Positions 46,950 through 57,381 are shown, counted from the stretch's first letter. The stretch is 64,000 nucleotides of DNA from Tissierella sp. P1 (GCF_002266425.1 NZ_NPMN01000006.1:62001-126000), one strand, 5' to 3'. The notes: a model not told the origin generated them from the letters alone. Program-made: numbers and translations.

Positions 46950-47300
46950 AGGAGTCATAATCATATAGAAAAATAGGTGATTATGACACTGAAGGCGATA
47001 TACTTTTTCATCTTCTAACAGACAGCAATAATCTTCGGCAGGAACAACTTAACATAGGAAAGGCTGCCGTTTCACGGGTAGTCGATTCCCTTGAATTTAA
47101 AGGATTCAATCATGCGTATACGGCAGCATGAGGACAGACGAGCGTACAGTGTTTCTCTTACTGACAAAGCTTTTTCGGCCGGTTCAGATATTAAGGACAT
47201 TTGTGAGAGTCTATATCTGCTTGTGAGAGAAGATATGACCGAGCTAAAATTAATCATCTTAATGCATAGAATAAAATTGTTTCAGCAAGGATACAAGTAA
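46950..47300 (+). pseudogene. MarR-family regulator remnant
   Basis: Two frames together read LNIGKAAVSRVVDSLEFKGF and then MRIRQHEDRRAYSVSLTDKAF, which is the recognition helix and beta-wing (with the DxRxxxVSLT motif) of MarR proteins, followed by a C-terminal helix. The N-terminal dimerisation helices are lost and the frame shifts near 47095. The gene is not functional. Confidence 0.65.
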
Positions 47301-47398
47301 GTTATTGAATTGTTAATCTTATACAATTAAGTGTTTTTGCCAATTAATAGATATTGTTTTTCTCTAAAGGACAAAGATAATTAAATTCTTTTGGGTGA

Positions 47399-49165
47399 CT
47401 AATTATATTTTTCCAGCATTCGATAGAAGGTTTTTCTCGATATACCGAGTAACTCTGCTGCCTGCTTTTTATTGCCATTAGTAATATCCAGCGCCTCTTT
47501 TAACAGATTAACATAAGATGCATCGATTTCCATTCTTCTTTTATTTAACCTATCCTCAGGTGCTTCACTGGTGCTATGCTTCAGCATATATCCCTTGGAA
47601 TGCATGGAAGCCTCAAGTATGTCTCTTGTTATTATATTTGACTTGGACAATATAGTTGTTCGGTTAATAACATTTCTCAGTTCTCGGACATTGCCAGGCC
47701 AATCGTATTCAAGCAAAGTCCTTTGGGCATCAATATCTAAAGTTTTGAGATTATCTTTATTTGGAGATAAAGATTGATTTAAAAAGGCATCAGCCAACAA
47801 TAATATATCTTCTCCACGTTTTCTCAATGGAGGTATTTCAATATTTAATACAGCCAAACGATAATATAAATCTTGTCTAAACAGTCCCTCGGATATCATC
47901 TCATTTAAATCTCTGTTCGTGGCCGCAATTAATCGTACATTTATTGGAATCTGCTGCGAGCTGCCTATTCTTGTAATCGCCCAGGTTTCAAGGACACGAA
48001 GCAGCTTGGCTTGGAAATGATATGGAAGTTCACCAATTTCATCTAGGAATAGAGTCCCCCCGTCAGCCAATTCAAATTTACCAATCTGCCCTTTCTTGGA
48101 TGCGCCTGTAAATGCGCCACTAACATAACCAAACAGTTCACTTTCAATTAATCCCTCAGGAAAGCTTGCACAGTTTAATGCAACAAAGGGTCCCTTTTTC
48201 CTTGTGCTATAATTGTGAATAGATTGTACGAACAGTTCCTTGCCCACTCCGCTTTCCCCTGTTATAAGAAAGTTAAATGGACTATTAGCAAATTCCTTTG
48301 CTTGTCTAATTGTTTTTCTTATAGAAGGACTAGAGCCAATAATGTCATCAAAAGAATACTCTGCAGAGAGACCTAGGATTTTCCTTGTTCGCTTCATGTT
48401 TTGCTGGTGAGAGCGAGAAATTTCCACCATTCCCTCAACCTCTCCATTCTTATCTATGACAGGATACATATCATTGGAAGCAAGTTGAACAACATTAGGA
48501 GTTTTCTGCGATTCTAGCTTTACTTCCCAATCCAAGACTTCTTCACCATTTTTTAGGACATCCAGCATCTTTAAATGGTCTGAATTGTTTTCCATGGAAT
48601 AAGCTTTAATTTCAGCACGATTCATTATGTCACGGATGTGCATTCCAATTACGGAATCCCTATCGTCTATCTGTAAATATTTGCAGAAATTATTATTAGC
48701 AAACAATAAATTAGCATCCTTATCATATAAAGAAATCGAGTTTTGTACTGAGTCCAAATAATTAAGTAAATATTGATTATGATTTTCACTTGCATCGAAT
48801 ATCCTTAACAGTGCGTCGATATCTTTCAGCAAAGAATTAATAATAGGTACCAATTCCTGTTGATTAGGTGAAATGATAATATATTCTTTTAAGCCATTAT
48901 GTAATAGTGGGCCATTTTGATGGGAACGGAGAGAATCAATGGAGATTATATATCCAGAAATATCACAGTCTAAATCCAGAGCAGAAAAACTCAAAATCAA
49001 GCCATCATCTGTGCATAGAAGTAGTAATTCACATTGTAAATCAGTTTGTCTACGAAGAAATTCGAATATATTTTTTACTAGAGCGTTTTTACTCGTGATT
49101 CTCTGATGACTACTGCGAATAGCCATATCTTTAATACTATTTACAAGGCTTTTTGTTTCCAACAT
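47399..49165 (-). CDS. Sigma-54-dependent activator (PrdR-like)
   Basis: 588 residues from ATG 49165 (AAGGAGG seven bases upstream; the in-frame start at 49189 has no such site). An N-terminal ~115-residue sensor region and a PAS domain (about 150-250) are followed by a sigma-54 AAA+ domain: [12 protein letters not shown] (Walker A), [10 protein letters not shown] (sigma-54 contact loop), [13 protein letters not shown] (Walker B). A Fis-type helix-turn-helix ends it ([21 protein letters not shown]). Like PrdR of C. difficile it lies beside a proline racemase gene, and three sigma-54 promoters nearby are its likely targets. Confidence 0.93.
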   Translation of the reverse strand: MLETKSLVNSIKDMAIRSSHQRITSKNALVKNIFEFLRRQTDLQCELLLLCTDDGLILSFSALDLDCDISGYIISIDSLRSHQNGPLLHNGLKEYIIISPNQQELVPIINSLLKDIDALLRIFDASENHNQYLLNYLDSVQNSISLYDKDANLLFANNNFCKYLQIDDRDSVIGMHIRDIMNRAEIKAYSMENNSDHLKMLDVLKNGEEVLDWEVKLESQKTPNVVQLASNDMYPVIDKNGEVEGMVEISRSHQQNMKRTRKILGLSAEYSFDDIIGSSPSIRKTIRQAKEFANSPFNFLITGESGVGKELFVQSIHNYSTRKKGPFVALNCASFPEGLIESELFGYVSGAFTGASKKGQIGKFELADGGTLFLDEIGELPYHFQAKLLRVLETWAITRIGSSQQIPINVRLIAATNRDLNEMISEGLFRQDLYYRLAVLNIEIPPLRKRGEDILLLADAFLNQSLSPNKDNLKTLDIDAQRTLLEYDWPGNVRELRNVINRTTILSKSNIITRDILEASMHSKGYMLKHSTSEAPEDRLNKRRMEIDASYVNLLKEALDITNGNKKQAAELLGISRKTFYRMLEKYN

Positions 49166-49199
49166 GGAAGGACCTCCTTTAATAGCCATATATGCTTTC

Positions 49200-49247
49200 A
49201 GAATCCTTAAGTCTTGGAAATACTGGCTTAAGGATTCTTTTTCTTAT
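49200..49247. terminator. Terminator or activator-binding dyad between racemase and regulator genes
   Basis: AGAATCCTTAAG (49200-49211) and CTTAAGGATTCT (49227-49238) are perfect complements, followed on the plus strand by TTTTTCTT. The T-tract faces the plus strand while both flanking genes run on the minus strand, so it might be a dyad for protein binding or a two-way terminator. Confidence 0.55.
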
Positions 49248-49389
49248 ATCGTCCCTATAAAATTAATCAAAATTCCAAGAGATAATTTAATTTTAACATA
49301 CTCGTAATACTGATTCAAGACTTGTGAACATACAGTAAAATGGGCATATAATTAAATTGTATAGCTATTTTTTATGCATTTTCCATATT

Positions 49390-50400
49390 TTAATAATCCA
49401 GCATAAAGCCTTCTGGGAATGGGTCTGTAGGATCTAATATCCAAGTGGCGAAGCCAATTATACAAGCATTTCCTGTAATTTTGGGGCGAATAGCAGCAAT
49501 TCCACCGACTGTAGTCTCTTCAATGATTTCACACTTAAACAGGGAACCAATAACGCTCTCATGGACAAAGCTGTCACCTACTTTAAGTTTACCTTCGTCA
49601 AATAAAAGCGCCGCCTTAGCAGAAGTACCTGTACCGCAAGGTGATCGGTCTACAACCTTAGGTAAAGCTACTACACAGTTTTGGATGTCTGCTTCTGAGC
49701 TTTTGGGAGGTCCTGAGAACTCTACATGGGTTACACGATCTACAAATGGAAGCTCTGGATGGCTAATTTCTACCTGTTCATTGATATTTTTTGCAATTGA
49801 TTGTGCAACCTCAATTAGTTTTCCACAATTATGAGGTTCGATTGTTAAGCCGATGTTTTTAACGGGCAAGATTGCATATACATTGCCTCCCCAGGCAATA
49901 TCCAAAGTCAACTTTCCAAATTCTATCGTATTCACTTCAACATTACGCTTTAGGACCAGTGCTGGTGCGTTAATGAAGGAAACCTCTTTTACGACTCCAT
50001 CATTTACCTTAGCTTCAACTTTTACTACACCGGCAGCTGTATCAAGGTTGATAATGGTAATAGGCTCCTTAACATCAACTAGACCGGATTCAATCAAAGC
50101 CACTGATACACCCATGGTATCGTGACCGCACATAGGCATCCAACCGCTTGCTTCAAAGTACAAAACTCCAACATCAGTTCCCGGTGTACACGGCTCTGTA
50201 ATTAGAGTTCCTGACATGATTTCGCTGCCTCGAGGCTCATAAGATAATAGCTTACGGAACCAGTCCTCATGTTCCCTCATATAGGAGTACTTTTCTGCCA
50301 TGGTTTTCCCTGGAATATTGGGAAAACCGCTTACAACATTACGTGTAGGCTGTCCTAATGTATGTGTCTCAACAGTTCTAAATAGTTTTTTAGCTTTCAT
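49390..50400 (-). CDS. Proline racemase / 4-hydroxyproline epimerase family
   Basis: 336 residues from ATG 50400 (GGAAG upstream); the longer frame to 50559 adds a spurious hydrophobic stretch. The family's two catalytic cysteines are present in WMPMCGHDTMGVSVAL (about residue 90) and in SPCGTGTSAKAAL (about 255), so it is a racemase/epimerase rather than a trans-3-hydroxyproline dehydratase, which has Ser at the first site. Substrate (proline or 4-hydroxyproline) cannot be settled from motifs alone; neighbours favour 4-hydroxyproline. It has its own sigma-54 promoter. Confidence 0.92.
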   Translation of the reverse strand: MKAKKLFRTVETHTLGQPTRNVVSGFPNIPGKTMAEKYSYMREHEDWFRKLLSYEPRGSEIMSGTLITEPCTPGTDVGVLYFEASGWMPMCGHDTMGVSVALIESGLVDVKEPITIINLDTAAGVVKVEAKVNDGVVKEVSFINAPALVLKRNVEVNTIEFGKLTLDIAWGGNVYAILPVKNIGLTIEPHNCGKLIEVAQSIAKNINEQVEISHPELPFVDRVTHVEFSGPPKSSEADIQNCVVALPKVVDRSPCGTGTSAKAALLFDEGKLKVGDSFVHESVIGSLFKCEIIEETTVGGIAAIRPKITGNACIIGFATWILDPTDPFPEGFMLDY

Positions 50401-50455
50401 TTTATAACACTTCCTTTCTTTTAGATATGCGTAAATATCTTGAGAATATGTAAAA

Positions 50456-50470
50456 GCAAAAAATATGCCA
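50456..50470 (-). promoter_or_regulatory. Sigma-54 promoter of the racemase gene
   Basis: On the minus strand: TGGCAT (50470-50465), five bases, TTGC (50459-50456), with correct -24/-12 spacing (consensus TGGCAC-N5-TTGC). It lies 56 bases before the racemase ATG. Confidence 0.8.
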
Positions 50471-50552
50471 ATAATAAATAACGGCCAAATATGTGTGAAT
50501 ACAGTGTAAAATAGGATAAACTGGCATAAAATCATTAAACTAAGTATCAAAA

Positions 50553-50592
50553 ATGACACATTTGGTATTTTATGAGTATAAAAAATGACACA
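50553..50592. promoter_or_regulatory. Paired TGTGTCA boxes, candidate activator sites
   Basis: TGACACA at 50554-50560 and 50586-50592 (TGTGTCA on the minus strand), each in an A-rich context AAAATGACACA, about 90 and 120 bases upstream of the minus-strand sigma-54 promoter. A variant TGTATCA lies at 50679-50685, closer to the divergent plus-strand promoter. The same box recurs upstream of the promoter at 57367. Confidence 0.6.
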
Positions 50593-50823
50593 CTAAATGC
50601 TTTAACTTTAAGAAACTCGGTGATATTGCCTTGTTTGGTGTAAAGCCATCCCGTAAAATGCGAAAACAGATAAAAAAGTGTATCAAAAATTATCCAATGA
50701 GGTATTTTTATCCCTCGATAAATAGGGTTTAGCCTAGCAATAGAAGAGAGTTTTCGGAGAGATTATCAACAATTATCCCCATTTTAACACGAAATCATCT
50801 CCTCATTCAATCTCGTTTATACT

Positions 50824-50838
50824 TGGCATATGTTTTGC
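50824..50838 (+). promoter_or_regulatory. Sigma-54 promoter of the mutL-like operon
   Basis: TGGCAT (50824-50829), five bases, TTGC (50835-50838), preceded by T and followed by A/T. It lies about 157 bases upstream of the TTG start at 50995. No gene is seen in 50593-50994. Confidence 0.82.
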
Positions 50839-50994
50839 ATATATTTAAAAGTATGTAAAGAAGGGAGGAATAAATTAATTTACAATATCTAAAATAAGCA
50901 TAGCGTAATCCCAAGAAAAAGTAAAGATAAGCTAGGATTATATACCTATTATAATAGATAAATTCATTTGGAATAAAAAGAAGGGAGGATTATT

Positions 50995-52379
50995 TTGAAA
51001 TTTGCTGTTTTGATAGATTTTGGAAGTACATATACAAAGATGGTATGCGTTAATATAGAGGAACGCAAGATTATTGCTACAGATAAGTACCCTTCTACAG
51101 TGGGACATGATGCGGCAGTCAGTCTTTATCAATGCTTTGATGCTGCAAGGAGAATAATTGGCAATATGAATTTTAAATCTGCTTTGAAACTTGCTACAAG
51201 CAGTGCAGCAGGTGGTCTTAGAATGGCTGTAGTAGGATTGACTAAGTCCTTAAGCATTGAGTCCGGAAGAAATGCTAGCTTTAGTGCTGGTGGAAAAATA
51301 GTATGCAGTATGGCTGGTCTTATTTCCGAGGTGGATTTGGAGACAATAGAAGGCTCAGGGGCTGAAATACTTCTTTTGTGTGGTGGCTATGAAGGAGGAA
51401 ACACTCATGGGCTACTTCATAATGCAGAAGTATTAAGTGAAAGCAAATTGACTATTCCTATAATATATGCGGGTAATTCTTCTGTGGCTTCAGATATAAG
51501 AAGAATTTTTATAGGCAAAGGTAAAGAATGTTTTTTGGCTGAAAATATAATACCTGATATAGGCTATTTAAATATAGAGCTACAACAGAGATAATCCGAG
51601 AACTGTTTATGAACAGGATTACTAATATGAAAGGTGTAGGATCTGTGCAAAAGGAAATGGATAAGCCTATAGTTCCTACACCTGCAGCAATACTTTTGGC
51701 GGGAGAACTTCTGTCCATTGGTACAAAAAATAAAGCAGGCATAGGGGATATTATGGTGGTTGACATTGGTGGGGCTACTACAGATATTTATTCATATATA
51801 GAAAATAAGAGTTTTTCGGGCGCAAAGATTATAGGGACACCTGAGCCTTTTTCCAAGAGGACAGTAGAAGGGGATATGGGCATGAGAGAATCCTCTATAT
51901 GTCTCATAAAGGAAGTGGGAGAAAAAAACTTTGCTGAAAGGTGTGGTATCTCTGAAATATTTCTAAAAGAAGCAATAAAAAAACGTACTACCTTTACAAA
52001 CTATATAGCGGATAATTGCATGGAAAAGATAATGGACCACAATATTGCATGCTATGCAGTGAATATTTCTGCTAGACGCCATGCAGGTTATGTGACAAAA
52101 GAATTTAATAATGGCTGTCGTTTAGTCCAGCGTGGAAAAAATCTTATGGAAATAAAAACAATTGTAGGAACTGGCGGTATTATAGCTAATGAGGAGGATG
52201 CTGTTAGTATATTGGAAAATGTGGAAACAAATACATGGGAGAAGGGGCATATATTACTTCCTGAAAAGATTGATGTTCTGGTGGATTGGGACTATGTTCT
52301 ATTTGCTGCAGGCCTTCTTCGTAAGTACGATGAAGATGCATCATTTGCTATAATGGAGAAAAGCCTTAGACTAATTTAA
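50995..52379 (+). pseudogene. MutL/GlmL-like cobalamin-mutase reactivase, one-base frameshift
   Basis: About 461 residues when joined, TTG start after GGGAGGA. Actin/Hsp70-type ATPase: VLIDFGSTYTKMVCV at the N-terminus, VVDIGGATTDIYSY near residue 255 and IVGTGGIIAN near 385. Members of the MutL/GlmL family lie beside adenosylcobalamin-dependent mutases and are thought to act as chaperones or reactivases. The frame breaks at 51580; one more C there gives NIEPTTEIIRELF and joins the halves. First gene of the sigma-54 operon. Confidence 0.85.
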
Positions 52380-52397
52380 AAGGAGTGAAGATTTAGA

Positions 52398-54150
52398 ATG
52401 GATATTCAAATAAAAAGAAGATTTGATGAGAATGAGCTGCCAGACATGAGGTCTGTTGTGGCTGATGCAGAAAAAATTGCGTCGGGTATTTCCATTGGAG
52501 AAACCTTGTTTATGAAAAAGCATGGTGTTAAGTCCGAGGGAGAGTACAAACAGAAAATGATGAAGATCCGAAAGATAATGAAGCATACCCATATTGGATG
52601 GAACGACTGGTCTACAACAGAGCAAGGATTTAAAAGGTATATGAAGAGTTGAAAAAATCAGGCTCCTTTATAGACCGTTTTGGTGTATGCTTAGACTGGA
52701 TTATGGGCGTGCCTGAAAATTATCGTAATAAATTCCAAGTAGGTGGAGGTCTTATATTTAAGACACGGGATGAATGGAGTGCCATTGGACAAGTTGTACC
52801 TGTGCAACCCCATCTTGGTGATCATATGATTGGATCTCTAAATGGAGTGGATAACACGGTTAATGCTCTTGGTGCCGGTGTTACAACTATCGGAAACCTT
52901 GCCCATTACTATACATATGAATATCCGGGTCTTGATATGGAGCTTTACCGTACAGAGGATTATATGAAAGCGATAGCTATAATGGCTCATTTTAAAGACG
53001 ATGGTGCTATTATTCACTCTAATTTAGATGATGGCTATGGCGCACAGTTCCACGATCTTGCAAATCTCGTGGGATGGGCAAAATTGGAAAGATATATAGC
53101 TGAAGATCTTCTGGGAGCGAGGGTGAGCCATTGCTATGGTAATTTGTTCAGTAATTCTATGCTTCGCATTGTCTTTAACAGGGCAATGACTATGCTTGAT
53201 AAATATGACACCCCTGGATCTTTCGTTAACGGTAATACAATAGATTATGGTATAGATATATCGAGAAACTACGGAGCTCTTTGTGCATATTCGCTGCCGG
53301 ATATTATTTGTCAGATGAAATATCCTAGTGGATACGCTGTGGCTCCTGTGCCTTTGACAGAGGCCATAAGAGTACCGTCTGTAGATGAAATCTTGGAGGC
53401 TCATAAGACAATAGATATGATGATAGAAAAGGCTCCTTATTATGAGAAATTTATTAATTGGGAAAAGATAAATTCTGAAGCTGAAATACTAGTAACTGGG
53501 GGGGATGTTTTCTTTGAAAGAGTAATCAATGCTATGGACGATCTGGCATAGATATTAATCATGCCGGCCAGGTTGCAAGTGCACTTAAGGCTATTGGTGC
53601 AGAACAGCTTGAAGTGGCCTTTGGCGCTGGGTTAAGTGATAAAGATGCCATGAGAGGAAGAGTTCCTATTCGCTCCACAAGTATTATCGAGACAATAAAT
53701 AAGATACGGGACGATGTAATTTCAAAGCAAAGTTTTGAAAAGGAAGGTCTATTGACAGGTATTAATATTGTTCTGGGTTCAACGGATGTTCATGAATTCG
53801 GTAAAGAGATAATAAAGAATGTGCTAAAAAAGGCTGGAGCTAATGTATTTGACCTTGGAACCACAGTGTCAGTCGCTGAAATTGCCGACACGCTGATTGA
53901 AACAGGTAGCGATGTGGTTCTTATAAGCACATATAATGGCATTGCATACAGCTTTGGAAAAAATCTTTTGGAAAGTCTGAAAGAAGCCAACCTTAAGGAT
54001 GTCCATGTGATTATGGGCGGCCGTCTTAATGAACCTATTGATGGAAGTGATCTCCCTATTGATGTCTCTCATATGCTAAAGGAAATGGGCATTAATACGG
54101 ACAATAATGTAGAAACAGTAGTAGAAGCTATTGCTTCGTTTAATAGGTAA
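52398..54150 (+). pseudogene. Cobalamin-dependent mutase-like protein, single chain, two frameshifts
   Basis: Joined length about 585 residues. Residues 1-400 look like a TIM-barrel mutase domain (VQPHLGDHMIGSLNGVDNT, TPGSFVNGNTIDYGIDIS), but are not glutamate mutase GlmE or ornithine aminomutase OraE as I remember them. The C-terminal ~150 residues are a B12-binding Rossmann domain with DVHEFG (DxHxxG, the cobalt-ligand His) and VIMGGRLNE. One more A at 52632-52635 and one more G at 53545-53546 restore a single frame. It stands between its MutL-like partner and OrtAB. Reaction unknown. Confidence 0.78.
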
Positions 54151-54298
54151 TAGGTTCTTGTTCTTTTGGTTAAATGGCTTAAGTAATGGGTTAAAATAAT
54201 TTTTCACTGGAATTATGAAACCTAATAGTGATGTAAAAGCTAAAAGGGCATCTCTAAGGTGACCTTAAAATATTAATATGTTTGAAGGAGATGACAAA

Positions 54299-54601
54299 AT
54301 GTCTAAAAAAGGTGATTGGGTGCGCATTCACTCAATAGTACTCAAAGCAGAAGAAAGAACTGGTAGAATCCCTGAAGACACTAAGAAATGTGATTTTCAG
54401 CAGTGGACTAAAGGGTTTTTACAGGAGGAATCCGCTAATATCGGTGATGAAGTAACAGTGAAAACTGCTGCTAACCGTATTGTAAAAGGAACTCTCGTGG
54501 ATGAAACGCCTTATTACACACATAGCTATGGTAAGTTTGTGCCTGAAATTATAGAGATTGACAAACAGCTAAGAGAGATTATGTATGGAGGTGATAAATA
54601 A
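54299..54601 (+). CDS. ortA: 2-amino-4-oxopentanoate thiolase, alpha subunit
   Basis: 100 residues from ATG 54299 (GAAGGAG upstream). Small subunit of the enzyme that splits 2-amino-4-oxopentanoate with CoA into alanine and acetyl-CoA, known from clostridial ornithine degradation. The sequence WVRIHSIVLKAEERTGRIPEDTKKCDF and YTHSYGKFVPEI fits OrtA. It overlaps ortB by one base (TAATG). In this window the usual ornithine partners (racemase, OraSE, Ord) are missing. Confidence 0.88.
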   Translation: MSKKGDWVRIHSIVLKAEERTGRIPEDTKKCDFQQWTKGFLQEESANIGDEVTVKTAANRIVKGTLVDETPYYTHSYGKFVPEIIEIDKQLREIMYGGDK

Positions 54602-56007
54602 TGGCTTTAGCAAAAGATTATGATTCCGTAATGAGAAGGGCAAATGAGATTATGAAGAAGTCATTGGGACTTGACTATCAGAAATTCGAGTCAGGATCAA
54701 TAGCATTCGATTATGAAGCATTAATGAAATCAACAAACTATACATTGGAAGAAGTTACAAAGATTCAAGCAAGAACATCAGTAGGTAACACTCCGCTTAT
54801 CGAGCTGAGAAATCTATCTGCTTTATCAAGAAAATATGCTAAGCCAGGTTACGGTGCAAGAATTTTTGCAAAGGATGAAGCTGCTAATGTTTCTGGAAGC
54901 TTTAAGGCAAGAAGAGCGGCTTGTGCAGTTGCTCACGCAAAGAAATTAGGGTACAAAGGTGTTATTGCAGCTACATCTGGTAACTACGGAGCTGCAGTAG
55001 CATCTCAGGCAGCTATGCAGGGATTAGAATGCATTGTCGTCCAGGAGTGCTATGATTCCAAAGGAGTTGGACAACCTGAAATAATTGAAAAAGCGAGAAA
55101 ATGCGAAGCCTATGGTGCTGAAGTGGTTCAGCTTACGGTAGGGCCTGAGCTATTCTACTCTTTCCTGTCAATTATGGAGGATACAGGATATTTTAACGCA
55201 TCTCTTTATTCGCCCTTTGGTATTGCAGGTGTTGAAACACTTGGATACGAAATCGCTATGCAATGCCGCAAACTTCTGGGAAAAGACCCAGATATGGTTG
55301 TTTGCACTAATGCAGGTGGTGGCATGATAACGGGAACAGCCCGGGGGCTTCTGAAAGCAGGCTGCACTAATACTCAGATGATTGCTGCTTCAATCGACCT
55401 TACAGGTCTTCATATGGCTTCTGATACTCAGTTCAACAAGAAGTCTTGCACTACAGGGCATACTGGTTTCGGTGTTCCTTATGCAACTGATCCTGATCAT
55501 TCCGATGTTCCACGTTCAGCAGCAAGAGCTCTTCGTTATATGGATCGTTATGTAACTGTAACTCAGGGTGAAGTTATATACATTACAGAAGTTCTTGCAA
55601 ACTTAGAAGGTATCGAGAGAGGACCAGCAGGAAATACTTCACTTGCAGCCGCTTTCTCGCTAGCACAGGAACTTCCTGAAGATGCAATCCTTGTAATCAG
55701 TGAAACTGAATACACAGGAGCGGGCAAGCATATTCAACCTCAACTTTCCTTCGCAAGGGATAACGGAATCGATATTATCTTCGGAGATCCTGCTGCAGAT
55801 AATAAGGTGGGTGTAAATATCGTTCTTCCTAGGAATCCTGGATACATTAAGTATAAAGAAGCTGATATTAATCGCTTCAGACAGTCGCTTATTAAGAGGG
55901 CTTACAAGAAGGCTGGAGTTACTAATCCGTCAGAAGCAGACCTTAAATACTTAGCAGAAGAGACTAAGACAAATGTTGAATTCGTAAAGAAAACCTTAGG
56001 GTTATAA
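54601..56007 (+). CDS. ortB: 2-amino-4-oxopentanoate thiolase, beta (PLP) subunit
   Basis: 468 residues, fold-type II PLP enzyme: the Schiff-base lysine lies in NVSGSFKARRAACAVA, with SGNYGAAVASQAAMQG as phosphate/substrate loop and TNAGGGMITGTARG binding the PLP phosphate. Together with OrtA it carries out thiolysis of 2-amino-4-oxopentanoate. Base composition is slightly richer in G+C than its neighbours (many GCT/GGT codons), hinting at strong expression or separate origin. Confidence 0.92.
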   Translation: MALAKDYDSVMRRANEIMKKSLGLDYQKFESGSIAFDYEALMKSTNYTLEEVTKIQARTSVGNTPLIELRNLSALSRKYAKPGYGARIFAKDEAANVSGSFKARRAACAVAHAKKLGYKGVIAATSGNYGAAVASQAAMQGLECIVVQECYDSKGVGQPEIIEKARKCEAYGAEVVQLTVGPELFYSFLSIMEDTGYFNASLYSPFGIAGVETLGYEIAMQCRKLLGKDPDMVVCTNAGGGMITGTARGLLKAGCTNTQMIAASIDLTGLHMASDTQFNKKSCTTGHTGFGVPYATDPDHSDVPRSAARALRYMDRYVTVTQGEVIYITEVLANLEGIERGPAGNTSLAAAFSLAQELPEDAILVISETEYTGAGKHIQPQLSFARDNGIDIIFGDPAADNKVGVNIVLPRNPGYIKYKEADINRFRQSLIKRAYKKAGVTNPSEADLKYLAEETKTNVEFVKKTLGL

Positions 56008-56202
56008 TCATAAGCTAATAGCGTATAATTCTAAAGATATTAAACATAGACTCTATGTTTAAGGGATTTATAATCGCTATAAAATAGTTTCTTAGGATTT
56101 TGATTGATTATGCAGAGTAGATATAAAAAAGAATTTTTAAGCCGTTATTTTCCAAATTTAAAGATTCCAAAAAAATTAATAATTATACTAGGAGGTATAT
56201 AC

Positions 56203-57006
56203 ATGAGTAAGAAAATTGTTTTCTGTGGTGGTGGAAATATGGGAGAAGGTATTATGAGAGGGCTGCTTAAAAATAGGGCGGCCACTCCGGAAGATATCAC
56301 GATAAGTGAGCTAAATCCAGAGCGTTGTGATTATCTATCCAGAACCTATGGTGTCTCTGCCCTTACAGATGCAACTGATGCTATAAAAGAAGCGGATATG
56401 ATCATTATAGCTGTAAATCCACCGCATGTACCAATGGTTACCAAGACACTCAAGATGCTTATTAACGAGAATACTATTGTGATGTCAATCGCTGCTGGTA
56501 TAGGAATTGCAACCCTTGAGAGTCAGTTGGGAAGTGACAAAAAGGTATTGAGAATGATGCCTAATACTCTTATACAGTCTGGCAATGGTTATAGTGCTGC
56601 CTGCGTAAATGGGAACATTGACCATAGTGATAAGGAGTTCATCACAGAGATCCTGAATGCATTAGGTCAGACCATGTATATTGCGGAAAATATGTTTGAT
56701 ACCTTTACAGCCTTTAGCTGTTCAGGTCCCCTTTGGCTATATAAAACGATAGAGGCATTAATAGATGCTGGCGTGTATGTAGGCTTTAGCCGTGGGGAGG
56801 CACGTAACATAGTTATTAAAAATATGCTAGGGGTGGCACAGGTACTCGATGTGACAGGTGCTCATCCGGCAGTAAAAGTTGATGAGATGACCTCTCCCGG
56901 AGGAGTAACTATCGAAGGACTAAAAGTACTTGAGCAGGAAGGTTTCGCAGGGGCTTTGATGACATCGGTTAGTGCCGCTGTCAAGAAGGCTAATTCTATA
57001 GAATAA
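56203..57006 (+). CDS. proC: Pyrroline-5-carboxylate reductase family
   Basis: 267 residues from ATG 56203 (AGGAGG seven bases upstream; the earlier frame start at 56104 lacks a site). NAD(P)-binding VFCGGGNMGEGIMRGLL, MRMMPNTLIQSGNGYSAA and the C-terminal VDEMTSPGGVTIEGLKVLEQEGF are diagnostic for ProC, which reduces 1-pyrroline-5-carboxylate to proline. ProC genes often sit beside the hydroxyproline dehydratase HypD, so it links the cluster to proline/hydroxyproline metabolism. Confidence 0.92.
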   Translation: MSKKIVFCGGGNMGEGIMRGLLKNRAATPEDITISELNPERCDYLSRTYGVSALTDATDAIKEADMIIIAVNPPHVPMVTKTLKMLINENTIVMSIAAGIGIATLESQLGSDKKVLRMMPNTLIQSGNGYSAACVNGNIDHSDKEFITEILNALGQTMYIAENMFDTFTAFSCSGPLWLYKTIEALIDAGVYVGFSRGEARNIVIKNMLGVAQVLDVTGAHPAVKVDEMTSPGGVTIEGLKVLEQEGFAGALMTSVSAAVKKANSIE

Positions 57007-57088
57007 GCCTGCAAATATTTTGGAGAGCATACTTTTTCGTAGTAAAATTAGACCTCTATAGAAGACTGTTTAAATTACAAGACATAAA

Positions 57089-57233
57089 TGTGTCATATAT
57101 AATACATTCGCTTAAATTTAATGCGTAATATATGATACATGATATATTTTGGAATCAATTTAACATGGTTTTGCTCGGATTTATACTAGATTTCACTTGG
57201 GATAATAAATATTGTATGGATTAGAATGTGTCA
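57089..57233. promoter_or_regulatory. Nested dyad and TGTGTCA boxes upstream of the glycyl radical genes
   Basis: TGTGTCATATAT (57089-57100) and ATATATGATACA (57128-57139) are inverted repeats matching in 11 of 12 positions, around an inner dyad CGCTTAAATTTAATGCG. Another TGTGTCA lies at 57227-57233. These are 130-280 bases upstream of the sigma-54 promoter, where activators of this class bind. The full spacer 57007-57550 has no gene. Confidence 0.6.
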
Positions 57234-57366
57234 AATATTTCCCTTTTTTAGTTTTTAAGATTTATTGTTTTGGTTTATTCTCATAGTTGCGACGAATTTT
57301 ACACATATAGAGATAGGTTTTTTAATTAGTTTAATGAGTTATTCTTTGAATTTTGACTTTTATGCT

Positions 57367-57381
57367 TGGCACAGTTTTTGC
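57367..57381 (+). promoter_or_regulatory. Consensus sigma-54 promoter of the first glycyl radical operon
   Basis: TGGCAC (57367-57372), AGTTT, TTGC (57378-57381), followed by TTAT: an exact match to the -24/-12 consensus. It lies about 170 bases before the activase start at 57551. Confidence 0.9.

Noticed and set aside
38000..47300. CRISPR array or tandem repeat in the mobile region
   Set aside because: Repeats seen are paired transposon ends and hairpins, not regularly spaced direct repeats.
52398..54150. Calling the B12 protein glutamate mutase (GlmE plus GlmS)
   Set aside because: The barrel sequence does not resemble GlmE, and no separate small B12 subunit is present; only the MutL-like neighbour suggests that name.
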